Origin: Oxalobacteraceae bacterium | GTDB lineage: Bacteria; Pseudomonadota; Gammaproteobacteria; Burkholderiales; Burkholderiaceae_D | DNA: 43,715 bases | Assembly: GCA_027490465.1 (NCBI GenBank) | Contig: JAIXXZ010000026.1 | Coordinates: forward strand, 1 to 43,715 | Reading direction: 5' to 3' | Shown here: in pieces, positions 37,097-43,715 of the stretch | Layout of the letters: each line of letters opens with the position of its first letter | Numbering within the stretch: the stretch's first letter is position 1 | The notes under the pieces: model-generated | Seen by the model: the letters and a program-made list of their open reading frames with translations, nothing else | Database searches by the model: none | Told to the model about the DNA's origin: nothing | Program-made: the position numbers and the translations under genes

Positions 37097-37528
37097 ATGT
37101 TCCGTAAGATGAAACAAAACAAGCTATTACCGACTCAGGAGAAGTTCGACACCCTGATCGGTGCAACCACCGAGATTTACGGTCGCCTTGTGCTGCTCGA
37201 CAGCGTGAGAATCGATGGCAAGGTCATTGGCAACATCGAGACCGCCAAGGACAAGAAAGTCACGGTAGCTATCGGTCGCTCAGGCGAGGTGTCGGGTGAC
37301 ATCACAGCACACCGGGTTATGGTGGCTGGCAAGATCGAAGGCAACATTTACGCCACCGAGCGCGCCGAATTCCACAAAGACTCCGAAGTACGTGGAGACA
37401 TCACCTATGGCACCATCGGGGTTGAACACGGCGCCAAATTGCTGGGTCTGGTGATCCAGGCGCAAAACAACGTCAGCAGCACCACCGATGCTCAGGCTGT
37501 CATCAAGATGGCACAAGAGAAGAAGTAA
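37097..37528 (+). CDS. Bactofilin (polymer-forming cytoskeletal protein), first copy
   Basis: 143 residues from the ATG at 37097, with GGAG at 37087-37090. An in-frame GTG at 37085 is less likely because it would contain that ribosome site. Short basic Lys-rich N-terminus (MFRKMKQNKLLPTQEKFDTL) that may be membrane-targeting, then the right-handed beta-helix of about 90 residues with Gly/Val/Ile periodicity (LVLLDSVRIDGKVIGNIETA; TAHRVMVAGKIEGNIYATER). Bactofilins assemble into nucleotide-independent filaments that localise cell-wall enzymes. It follows the M23 peptidase gene on the same strand and ends in a terminator. Confidence 0.93.
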   Translation: MFRKMKQNKLLPTQEKFDTLIGATTEIYGRLVLLDSVRIDGKVIGNIETAKDKKVTVAIGRSGEVSGDITAHRVMVAGKIEGNIYATERAEFHKDSEVRGDITYGTIGVEHGAKLLGLVIQAQNNVSSTTDAQAVIKMAQEKK

Positions 37529-37536
37529 ACGGCAAC

Positions 37537-37561
37537 AAAAAAGGCTGCCGAAGCAGCCTTT
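37537..37561 (+). terminator. Intrinsic terminator after first bactofilin
   Basis: AAAGGCTGC, loop CGAA, GCAGCCTTT, with A run on the left and T run on the right. It may act in both directions for the convergent bactofilin genes. Confidence 0.85.
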
Positions 37562-37568
37562 CGCTCAC

Positions 37569-37600
37569 AAGCCTGAACGTTAATGCGCTCAGGCTTTTTT
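37569..37600 (+). terminator. Second hairpin between convergent bactofilin genes
   Basis: AAGCCTGA (37569-37576) and TCAGGCTT (37589-37596), 12-base loop, T run to 37600. It reads as a terminator for plus-strand transcripts that pass the first one. It overlaps the last codons and stop of the second bactofilin gene on the other strand. Confidence 0.6.
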
Positions 37601-38065
37601 CTTGAGTTCGCCCTTGACAACACCACCACGCTGAATCGTGATGCTCTTGAAGCTGACCTTGCCGTCAACGACAGCGCGGCTGCCAATCGTCAGATCACGG
37701 CAATCGAGCGCACCCGAAAAATTGCCCTTCACGTTCATGGTGTCGCAGGTCACGTTACCGTCGAGTACACCCGTAACGCCAATCTGTATGGAATGGAGTG
37801 ACAACGTACCCCGCACCGTGCCATCAATGGTCAAATAGCCGCTGGAACGTATCTCGCCGATAAATTCAAAACCCTCGCTGATAATCGAAGGCTTGAGGTT
37901 ATTCACCGCAGGCTTGCCTGCGCCATTGCCATTACCATTCATTGATGGCTCAGGATCGGGTATTACGATCTCTGGCTCCGGCAGTACTGGCTCAGCCACA
38001 GGCTGACTGATCTCGTTAGTCATGGCCACCTTGTCTCGCTCGTCGTTTCGTCGCTTATTGAACAC
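37589..38065 (-). CDS. Bactofilin, second copy with Pro-rich N-terminal region
   Basis: 158 residues. A basic start (MFNKRRNDERDKV), an acidic Pro/Glu stretch (about residues 20-55, with NGNGNGAG), and then the beta-helix (GEIRSSGYLTIDGTVRGTLS; MNVKGNFSGALDCRDLTIGS). It ends in GELKKKA. The start is GTG at 38065, whose MFNKRR resembles the MFRKMK of the first copy; an ATG at 38023 is an alternative. It lies 17 bases after the third copy and is probably cotranscribed with it. Confidence 0.88.
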   Translation of the reverse strand: MFNKRRNDERDKVAMTNEISQPVAEPVLPEPEIVIPDPEPSMNGNGNGAGKPAVNNLKPSIISEGFEFIGEIRSSGYLTIDGTVRGTLSLHSIQIGVTGVLDGNVTCDTMNVKGNFSGALDCRDLTIGSRAVVDGKVSFKSITIQRGGVVKGELKKKA

Positions 38066-38082
38066 GTGTCAATGCCCTGATA

Positions 38083-38442
38083 TCAATAGGTGCCCGAGGA
38101 TGATCCACCCTCGCCATCAATCTTCTGCAAGGAACCTTGAAGATCGCCACCTTTTTCGATTTCGATTTCCGCGTACTGCACTGAACCCAGCGCCTTACCC
38201 GTCGAGCGGATAAACAGCGATTTCTTCGCTGTCAGCGTGTCGTGAATTTCACCACGCAAGTCGATAATTTCTGCAGTAACCTTGCCTTTGATAACGCCAG
38301 AACTCGCAACAATCAGTTCACGCGCTGTAATTTCTCCCTCGATGCTGCCGGAGATCGAGGCAATATCAGGGACAACAAATGTGCCGTTGAGAACGACACC
38401 TTCGCCTACCGTCAGACATCCGCTTTGGTTTGAGTCCGCCAA
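38083..38442 (-). CDS. Bactofilin, third copy (short)
   Basis: About 119 residues. The start is TTG at 38442 (MADSNQSGCLTVGEGVVLNG), because a perfect GGAGG (38448-38452) stands five bases upstream; the TTG at 38454 overlaps that site and is less good. The chain is almost entirely beta-helix (GVVLNGTFVVPDIASISGSI; IDLRGEIHDTLTAKKSLFIR) with a Gly/Ser tail. It lacks the basic N-terminus of the other two copies. A promoter candidate lies upstream at 38566-38595. Confidence 0.87.
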   Translation of the reverse strand: MADSNQSGCLTVGEGVVLNGTFVVPDIASISGSIEGEITARELIVASSGVIKGKVTAEIIDLRGEIHDTLTAKKSLFIRSTGKALGSVQYAEIEIEKGGDLQGSLQKIDGEGGSSSGTY

Positions 38443-38565
38443 CACTGCCTCCAAGATTTCAGGTCGAGAAAATGGTCAACTTGCTACATCCGTATGGCCA
38501 AACCGCCATGCTTTTCGGTTTGGTGCGGTCAGCGTTCCTATGCTTCCATTTGTATCCGCAAAGAA

Positions 38566-38595
38566 ATTATACGGCGAAACATTCAAAAATCCCAA
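38566..38595 (-). promoter_or_regulatory. Promoter candidate for the two minus-strand bactofilin genes
   Basis: On the minus strand TTGGGA (38590-38595), an 18-base spacer, then TATAAT (38566-38571). A leader of about 115 bases would follow before the TTG start. Confidence 0.5.
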
Positions 38596-38819
38596 AATAA
38601 TTACCGTAAAACAAAGATTTTCTGAAATAGTTTCATTAATGATATTTCTCTTGCCGCAACTTGCTGAATCTAAGGCTATTTACTGGGAGAGAACGCAATA
38701 GGCCACCCCAGTTATATTTATTTTTTATATTGGTTATTATAAATTAGAATTTGCTTTATATATTGCAGGACAGCATAATTCATTTGTCTCCTCTATGTCT
38801 TCTCCTCGGATATAGATTT

Positions 38820-38847
38820 AGCCCGCTTACAGAGCGGGCTTTTTTTT
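38820..38847 (+). terminator. Intrinsic terminator without an upstream gene on its strand
   Basis: AGCCCGCT, loop TACAG, AGCGGGCT followed by seven T residues. Good terminator geometry on the plus strand, whereas the neighbouring genes run on the minus strand. On the minus strand the stem is followed by a poorer AAATCTATA. Confidence 0.85.
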
Positions 38848-38891
38848 GCCTTTGGGTTTTGTGACTCGAAGATGCCAGCAAGCCTGGCTTT

Positions 38892-39272
38892 TCAGATGGC
38901 AAGAACCGCCAGAATGTGTTCCAGCTCTTGCCTGACCCTGCCCAGATCCGTGCCTGACTGCTCTTCGGCTTGTGGCTGGCTGAGTTCAGTCAGCGCGCGC
39001 GCATCAAGCTTGTTGCGAGCGCCACTGATGGTGAATCCCTGTTCATACAGAAGCTCGCGAATGCGACGAATAAGCAGGACCTCATGATGCTGGTAGTAGC
39101 GTCGGTTACCTCGGCGCTTGACGGGTTTGAGCTGAGTGAACTCCTGCTCCCAGTAGCGCAGCACATGAGGCTTGACGCCGCATAGCTCACTTACCTCACC
39201 AATCGTGAAATACCGTTTGGCGGGAATCGGGGGCAAGGTAACCAGCCCCGGCTTGGCTGCGCGCTCGTTCAT
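38892..39272 (-). CDS. MerR-family transcriptional regulator
   Basis: 126 residues. N-terminal MerR winged helix (KRYFTIGEVSELCGVKPHVL and RYWEQEFTQLKPVKRRGNRR), a short dimerisation helix (RIRELLYEQGFTISGARNKL), and no sensor domain with Cys ligands. This is the conserved MerR protein that follows ihfA in most betaproteobacteria; ligand and targets are not known. It is 12 bases downstream of ihfA and probably cotranscribed. Confidence 0.92.
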   Translation of the reverse strand: MNERAAKPGLVTLPPIPAKRYFTIGEVSELCGVKPHVLRYWEQEFTQLKPVKRRGNRRYYQHHEVLLIRRIRELLYEQGFTISGARNKLDARALTELSQPQAEEQSGTDLGRVRQELEHILAVLAI

Positions 39273-39284
39273 TTAACAAAGGAA

Positions 39285-39701
39285 TCAGGCAGCGTGCTGA
39301 GAGGAATTGCGCTGGGTGGCTGTGTCGACCATGGCCTTGAGCTTTTGGCTTGCATGGAAGGTCACAACGCGACGCGCGCTGATAGGAATTTCTTCGCCTG
39401 TTTTCGGATTGCGCCCAGGCCGCTGCGGTTTGTCGCGCAACTGAAAGTTACCAAAACCGGATAGCTTGACCGACTCGCCGCGCTCAAGTGCGTCGCGGAT
39501 CTCGCTGAAAAACGTCTCAACCATATCCTTGGCTTCACGCTTGTTGAGCCCAACCTGCTCAAACAAGAGTTCGGCCAATTCCGCCTTGGTCAGTGTGGGC
39601 AGTTCTTTTTCGGCACGTGTACGCGCCTGCGAAGCCATAACGGCCCTGCCCAAATCAGCGGCGAGAACGGATTCCATTTCGGCAGGATTGCTTTGATTCA
39701 T
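39285..39701 (-). CDS. ihfA: Integration host factor subunit alpha
   Basis: Sequence-directed DNA-bending protein, with IhfB. The fold is seen as [20 protein letters not shown] (helices), [20 protein letters not shown], and the DNA-binding beta arm [20 protein letters not shown] followed by TFHASQKLK. 138 residues: about 35 extra N-terminal residues ([20 protein letters not shown]) compared with E. coli. A start at the internal Met23 ([14 protein letters not shown]) would give a length closer to E. coli; I keep the long form. It lies 27 bases downstream of pheT, as in E. coli. Confidence 0.95.
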   Translation of the reverse strand: MNQSNPAEMESVLAADLGRAVMASQARTRAEKELPTLTKAELAELLFEQVGLNKREAKDMVETFFSEIRDALERGESVKLSGFGNFQLRDKPQRPGRNPKTGEEIPISARRVVTFHASQKLKAMVDTATQRNSSQHAA

Positions 39702-39728
39702 GATGTCTTTGGACCAGCCTAGGCCGTC

Positions 39729-42158
39729 TTATTTTCTTAAAATCGCGCCGAATTTCTGCTGAACTGCTTCGACGAATACGGCCATTGCAGCGTCGACCGA
39801 CTCATCCTGAAGCGTGCTTTCAGTATCTTGCATGGTAATACGGAAAGCAAGACTTTTTTCGTCTTCGGCCAGTCCCTTGCCGCGATATTCATCAAATAAA
39901 ACAATGTGTTGCATGATTCGACATGCCGGATTGCTAACAGCCTCCGACTGAAAAACATCGATCAGGCTTTGCACGCTCACCGCGTGTTTGACAAGCAGCG
40001 CAACGTCACGAACAACTGCCGGGAAACGGGAAATTTCACGATAAACCGGAAGATCACGACGCCCGAGCGCCACGGCGTCTATGTCGAACATGACCGGCGC
40101 CAGAGGCAAATCGAGTTTTTGTTGCAAACGCGGATGCAACTCGCCGATGTAACCGACGGTTTCACTGTCAACCAGCACGCTAGCCGAACGGCCAGGATGC
40201 AGCGCCGGATGTACCAGCGGCTCAAAGCGCAGGCTAGTCGGCGCGAACAAGGCTTCGAGATCGGCTTTCAGATCGAAAAAGTCCACTGTGCGCGCGGGCT
40301 GACCCCACTGCTCGTCCAGTACAGGGCCATAAGCGAGTGCGGCCACGCGCGTTGGCTGGCTGATGCCTGCGACCGACAGCGGGCCATCAGTGATCGATGC
40401 GTCCTTGCGAAACACCGCGCCCAACTCGAACACGCGTACACGACTCGCCTTGCGATTGAGGTTGTAACGCACGTTAGCGACCAAACCACTCAACAGCTGA
40501 GAGCGCATCACGCTCATCTGACTGGCAATCGGATTGAGCAGACGAATAGGGTCCGGGTTATCAGAGAAATCCTGCTCGGCTTCCTCGTCCACAAAACTGA
40601 AATTCACCACTTCCTGATAATCGAGATCAGCGAGCTGTCTGCGCAACACAAAAGGCGATCGACTATTTTCCGGACCGATGTGCATCGCCTGCGCCGCCAC
40701 AGGTGGCAGAGCGGGAATATTCTCGAAACCGTGAACGCGCGCGATTTCTTCAATCAGATCTTCTTCGATATCGATATCGAATCGGTAGCTGGGCGGCGTG
40801 ACAAAAAATACATCCGCTTCTTGCGTGAACGGCAGCGCCAGTCGTGTGAAGATATCTGCGACAACCGATGTCGAGAGGGGGATGCCAATAATCTTTGCGG
40901 CACGCGCAAGACGCATCGCCACCGGTTTGCGAACGGGCAGATCCACTTGCTGATCATCGACAGGACCCACACGCGTTTTACCCGGCACGCCGCAAATCTC
41001 GACGATCAGTGCGGTGATGCGCTCGATATGTTCAACCGTCGTTGCATAATCCACGCCGCGCTCGAAACGATGCGCAGCATCGGTAGAAAAATTGTAGCGA
41101 CGCGCCCTGCCCTGCATCGCCTGCGGCCACCAGAAGGCCGCCTCGAGATAAATGTTTTCTGTGTCCAGTGATACGGCAGTCGCATCGCCACCCATAATGC
41201 CGGCGAGCGACTCGACCTGCTTTTCATCGGCAATCACACCCACCCAATCATCCAGCTCAACGGTATTGCCGTTCAGGAGCTTGAGCTGTTCGCCTTTACG
41301 CCCCCAGCGCACATCCAGTCCACCATGAATCTTGTCGAGATCAAATACGTGCGTCGGACGACCCAGCTCGAGCATCACATAGTTCGAGATATCCACCAAC
41401 GCCGAAATCGAACGCTGACCACTTCGTTCCAGACGCTGCTTCATCCATTCAGGCGTCGCTGCATGCGCATTCAAGCCGCGAATCACGCGTCCGGAAAAAC
41501 GTCCGCACAAATCTTTGGCACTGACTTTGACTGGCAGAACTTCATCCGAATCGGGTTTGACAATAGAAAAAGCCGGCGCTGTCAGTGGTGTACTGGTGAG
41601 CGCTGCGACTTCGCGAGCCACACCCAGCACCGACAAACAGTCGGCGCGATTCGGTGTGAGCTTGATGGTGAATTTCAGATCATCGAGCTGATAAAAATCG
41701 CGGAAATTCTGACCTACCGTTGCCGTTTCCGACAGCTCGAGCAAACCTGCATTCTCATCGGACAAGCGAAGCTCGCGCGCCGAGCACAGCATCCCCTGCG
41801 ATTCGACACCGCGCAGCTTGCCCACGCGGATTTCGAAGGGCTTGCCATCCTCACCGGGCGGCAGCATCGCACCCGCCAGTGCGCAAGGCACTTTCAAACC
41901 TGGGCGCACATTCGGCGCACCACACACAATATTGAGCAAGGTGCCGGTACCTGCATCGACCTGACAAACATTGAGTCTGTCGGCATTCGGATGGCGTTCA
42001 ACCGACATCACCTGCGCCACCACCACGTGGGTGAAAGGCGGCGCGACAGGTTCGACTTCCTCGACCTCCAGGCCAGCCATGGTGAGCAAATGCGACAGTG
42101 CATCCGACGTGATGTCCGGATTCACCAGGGTACGCAACCAGTGTTCAGAAAATTGCAT
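39729..42158 (-). CDS. pheT: Phenylalanyl-tRNA synthetase beta subunit
   Basis: 809 residues: N-terminal tRNA-binding (OB-fold, EMAP-II-like) domain ([24 protein letters not shown] region), B3/B4 editing domain, B5 domain and C-terminal ferredoxin-fold anticodon-binding domain ([20 protein letters not shown]). It pairs with PheS into the alpha2-beta2 enzyme that charges tRNA-Phe. It is 10 bases from pheS. Full length. Confidence 0.97.
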   Translation of the reverse strand: MQFSEHWLRTLVNPDITSDALSHLLTMAGLEVEEVEPVAPPFTHVVVAQVMSVERHPNADRLNVCQVDAGTGTLLNIVCGAPNVRPGLKVPCALAGAMLPPGEDGKPFEIRVGKLRGVESQGMLCSARELRLSDENAGLLELSETATVGQNFRDFYQLDDLKFTIKLTPNRADCLSVLGVAREVAALTSTPLTAPAFSIVKPDSDEVLPVKVSAKDLCGRFSGRVIRGLNAHAATPEWMKQRLERSGQRSISALVDISNYVMLELGRPTHVFDLDKIHGGLDVRWGRKGEQLKLLNGNTVELDDWVGVIADEKQVESLAGIMGGDATAVSLDTENIYLEAAFWWPQAMQGRARRYNFSTDAAHRFERGVDYATTVEHIERITALIVEICGVPGKTRVGPVDDQQVDLPVRKPVAMRLARAAKIIGIPLSTSVVADIFTRLALPFTQEADVFFVTPPSYRFDIDIEEDLIEEIARVHGFENIPALPPVAAQAMHIGPENSRSPFVLRRQLADLDYQEVVNFSFVDEEAEQDFSDNPDPIRLLNPIASQMSVMRSQLLSGLVANVRYNLNRKASRVRVFELGAVFRKDASITDGPLSVAGISQPTRVAALAYGPVLDEQWGQPARTVDFFDLKADLEALFAPTSLRFEPLVHPALHPGRSASVLVDSETVGYIGELHPRLQQKLDLPLAPVMFDIDAVALGRRDLPVYREISRFPAVVRDVALLVKHAVSVQSLIDVFQSEAVSNPACRIMQHIVLFDEYRGKGLAEDEKSLAFRITMQDTESTLQDESVDAAMAVFVEAVQQKFGAILRK

Positions 42159-42168
42159 CGCGTCGGAC

Positions 42169-43185
42169 TCAGTTGAATTGTTTCAGGAAACGCAGATCGC
42201 CTTCGTAAAACAGGCGCAGGTCATTGATCCCATAGCGCAGCATGGTCAGGCGCTCCAGACCGGAGCCGAAAGCAAAACCAATGTACTGCTCGGGATCGAG
42301 ACCCATATTGCGAATGACCGTGGGATGCACTTGCCCGGCACCAGAGACTTCAAGCCAGCGTCCTTTCAGGGGCCCGGTGCCAAACGCGATATCAATCTCG
42401 GCGGATGGCTCGGTGAAAGGAAAGTACGACGGACGGAAACGCACCTGCAAATCATCCGTCTCGAAAAAAGCCTGAACAAAGTTCAGGTACACGCCTTTCA
42501 GATCGGCGAAGCTGATATCAGTATCGATCCACAGACCTTCAACCTGATGAAACATCGGCGAGTGCGTCGCATCGCTATCCACGCGATAAGTACGACCCGG
42601 CGCAATGACTTTGATCGGCGGCTTGTGCATGCGCGCATAACGCACTTGCATGGGGCTGGTATGGGTGCGCAGCAGCAGCGGCTTGCCCGTGCTGTCTTTG
42701 GCGTCGATATAAAAGGTGTCTTGCATTGAACGCGCCGGATGATTTTCCGGGCTGTTCAAGGCAGAAAAATTGGTCCAGTCCGTTTCGATCTCAGGCCCAT
42801 CGGCAGCTTCGAAACCAATCGATGAAAAAATTTCGCTCACGCGCTGCCAGCTGCGCATCACCGGATGAATGCCACCAACACCGCGACCACGACCCGGCAA
42901 GGTCACGTCAATCGCTTCCGCATTCAGTCGTGACTGCATCTGCGCGTCCGCCATCGCGGTACGACGTGCATTGAGCATTGCCTCGATTTTTTCTTTGGCC
43001 TGATTGATCACGGCGCCTTGTGTGCGACGTGCATCCGGATCGAGCTGACCGAGGCCTTTCATCTGCGCAGTAATCTGACCGGTCTTGCCGAGGTATTTTG
43101 CCTTGGCATTCTCGAGCGCCGCAGGATCTGTGGCAGCGAGAAAATCGGCTTCTGCAGCGACAACGATTTGTTCCAGAGAGCTCAT
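42169..43185 (-). CDS. pheS: Phenylalanyl-tRNA synthetase alpha subunit
   Basis: Catalytic class II subunit, 338 residues. Begins with a coiled-coil tRNA arm ([20 protein letters not shown]). Motif 2 is in [20 protein letters not shown], and motif 3 in [20 protein letters not shown]. The gap to rplT is 113 bases and holds two hairpins. I looked for a Phe-rich leader peptide there, as in E. coli, and found none. Confidence 0.97.
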   Translation of the reverse strand: MSSLEQIVVAAEADFLAATDPAALENAKAKYLGKTGQITAQMKGLGQLDPDARRTQGAVINQAKEKIEAMLNARRTAMADAQMQSRLNAEAIDVTLPGRGRGVGGIHPVMRSWQRVSEIFSSIGFEAADGPEIETDWTNFSALNSPENHPARSMQDTFYIDAKDSTGKPLLLRTHTSPMQVRYARMHKPPIKVIAPGRTYRVDSDATHSPMFHQVEGLWIDTDISFADLKGVYLNFVQAFFETDDLQVRFRPSYFPFTEPSAEIDIAFGTGPLKGRWLEVSGAGQVHPTVIRNMGLDPEQYIGFAFGSGLERLTMLRYGINDLRLFYEGDLRFLKQFN

Positions 43186-43210
43186 GCAGTGTAGACGCTA
43201 TAGATCATTG

Positions 43211-43249
43211 AAAACGACAACGGGGCACAGGCTGTTCACCTCTGCCCCG
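43211..43249 (-). terminator. Hairpin in the rplT-pheS gap, possible attenuator
   Basis: On the minus strand CGGGGCA (43243-43249) pairs with TGCCCCG (43221-43227), then TTGTCGTTTT. The loop is 15 bases and the T run is interrupted, so termination is probably partial. Confidence 0.5.
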
Positions 43250-43262
43250 CCATGAAACTGCG

Positions 43263-43286
43263 CAGGCATCGCATCAACGATGCCTG
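43263..43286 (-). promoter_or_regulatory. Hairpin just after rplT
   Basis: Perfect 9-base stem CAGGCATCG/CGATGCCTG with a 6-base loop, twelve bases past the rplT stop. No T run. It may protect the rplT mRNA end or take part in a two-hairpin switch with the next one. Confidence 0.5.
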
Positions 43287-43298
43287 GTGACCACTGAA

Positions 43299-43658
43299 TT
43301 ACGCAGCGATGGTTGCTTTGACCTGATTGACGATCGCAGCGAACGCTGGCTTGTCCATCACGGCCATATCAGCGAGCACTTTACGATCGAGACCGATCGA
43401 AGCACGCTTCAAACCATTGATGAACACGCTGTAGGTCAGACCATGCTCACGCGAAGCCGCGTTGATACGGGTGATCCACAGTGCGCGGAATACGCGCTTC
43501 TTGTTGCGACGATCGCGGTAGGCATACTGGCCGGCACGCATGACCGCCTGTTTGGCAACACGATAGACTTTGCTGCGACGTCCGCGATAGCCTTTGGCGG
43601 CATCGAGAACTTTCTTGTGACGGGCCCTTGCTGTGACCCCACGCTTGACTCTTGGCAT
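43299..43658 (-). CDS. rplT: 50S ribosomal protein L20
   Basis: 119 residues, basic, starting [20 protein letters not shown] with [20 protein letters not shown] and [20 protein letters not shown] following; standard L20. It binds 23S rRNA and in enterobacteria autoregulates the rpmI-rplT mRNA. It lies 27 bases downstream of rpmI in the usual infC-rpmI-rplT-pheST order. Confidence 0.98.
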   Translation of the reverse strand: MPRVKRGVTARARHKKVLDAAKGYRGRRSKVYRVAKQAVMRAGQYAYRDRRNKKRVFRALWITRINAASREHGLTYSVFINGLKRASIGLDRKVLADMAVMDKPAFAAIVNQVKATIAA

Positions 43659-43685
43659 AGTGTGCTCCTGTACTTGAGAGTGAGG

Positions 43686-43715
43686 TTAGGCGAAAGGCAT
43701 CATGGCACGTACGGA
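43686..43715 (-). CDS. rpmI: 50S ribosomal protein L35, C-terminal end only
   Basis: The last bases of the window, read on the minus strand, encode SVRAMMPFA and a stop. This is the usual C-terminus of betaproteobacterial L35, directly upstream of rplT. The remainder lies beyond the edge. Confidence 0.85.
   Translation of the reverse strand, partial: SVRAMMPFA

Larger units (their letters stand above)
38443..38891. other. AT-rich spacer between bactofilin and merR genes
   Basis: About 450 bases without a convincing protein. The 38600-38810 part is strongly AT-rich with runs such as TTTATTTTTTATATTGG, unlike the rest of the window. It contains a minus-strand promoter candidate and a plus-strand terminator with no gene before it. 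Confidence 0.5.

Noticed and set aside
38282-38701. Plus-strand open frame of 139 codons that might explain the orphan terminator
   Set aside because: Its first half is the antisense of the third bactofilin and the second half is AT-rich low-complexity; no ribosome site and no recognisable motif.

Overview
The window is a chromosomal core region of a betaproteobacterium in the order Burkholderiales. The gene content suggests an Oxalobacteraceae-like lineage, but I cannot name a genus. This rests on several neighbourhoods typical of the group: surE-pcm-nlpD-rpoS, sucA-odhB-lpdA-zapE, sdhCDAB-sdhE-gltA divergent from mdh with a GntR regulator between, rplT-pheS-pheT-ihfA-merR, and a DUF2863 protein. 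No phage, plasmid, complete insertion sequence, rRNA or CRISPR array is visible.

Layout. 1-3875 (minus): ispG (cut by the window edge), rodZ, pilW/pilF and rlmN, packed with overlaps. 4124-4549 (minus): ndk. 4784-5476 (plus): a BI-1/YccA membrane protein. 5524-10921 (minus): rlmD, then rpoS, nlpD, pcm and surE. 11185-15443 (minus): a DinG/YoaA-type helicase, a YdcH-like small protein, a secreted coiled-coil protein, zapE and a glycine-rich lipoprotein. 15473-26282 (minus): a TCA block with the 2-oxoglutarate dehydrogenase genes (lpdA, odhB, sucA), gltA, sdhE and sdhBADC. 26404-32121: gntR on minus, then mdh, a shrunken remnant of a CitE-like aldolase, a probable lysozyme-inhibitor-like protein and acnA on plus. 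32199-33931 (plus): a small membrane protein, DUF2863 and tRNA-Pro(GGG). 33977-34759 is an AT-richer stretch holding two overlooked small genes. 34760-38442: a DCC-COQ7 fusion, then an M23 peptidase with three bactofilin paralogues. 38820-43715 (minus apart from an orphan plus-strand terminator): merR, ihfA, pheT, pheS, rplT and the end of rpmI.

How the genes work together. The TCA block supplies six steps: citrate synthase, aconitase, 2-oxoglutarate dehydrogenase, succinate dehydrogenase with its flavinylation factor SdhE, and malate dehydrogenase. A GntR/HutC regulator sits at the divergent promoter and has a palindromic candidate operator. The long sucA leader carries hairpins close to the Shine-Dalgarno sequence. 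It is in the position where Burkholderiales carry the sucA RNA motif. The M23 peptidase with bactofilins is a cell-shape or envelope module, and nlpD, rodZ and zapE also concern envelope or division.

The points most worth a second look are: (1) a six-cysteine mini-protein at 34091-34276 with no canonical start codon, whose frame follows an in-frame A-AAA-AAA slippery heptamer; (2) the still-open remnant of a CitE-like aldolase after mdh; (3) the DCC-COQ7 fusion; (4) three different bactofilins beside one M23 peptidase; (5) the sucA leader; (6) a pair of diverged intergenic repeats at about 3981 and 11107. No whole new defence or metabolic system is evident. Function calls and family alignments are from recognition of motifs, without any database search.
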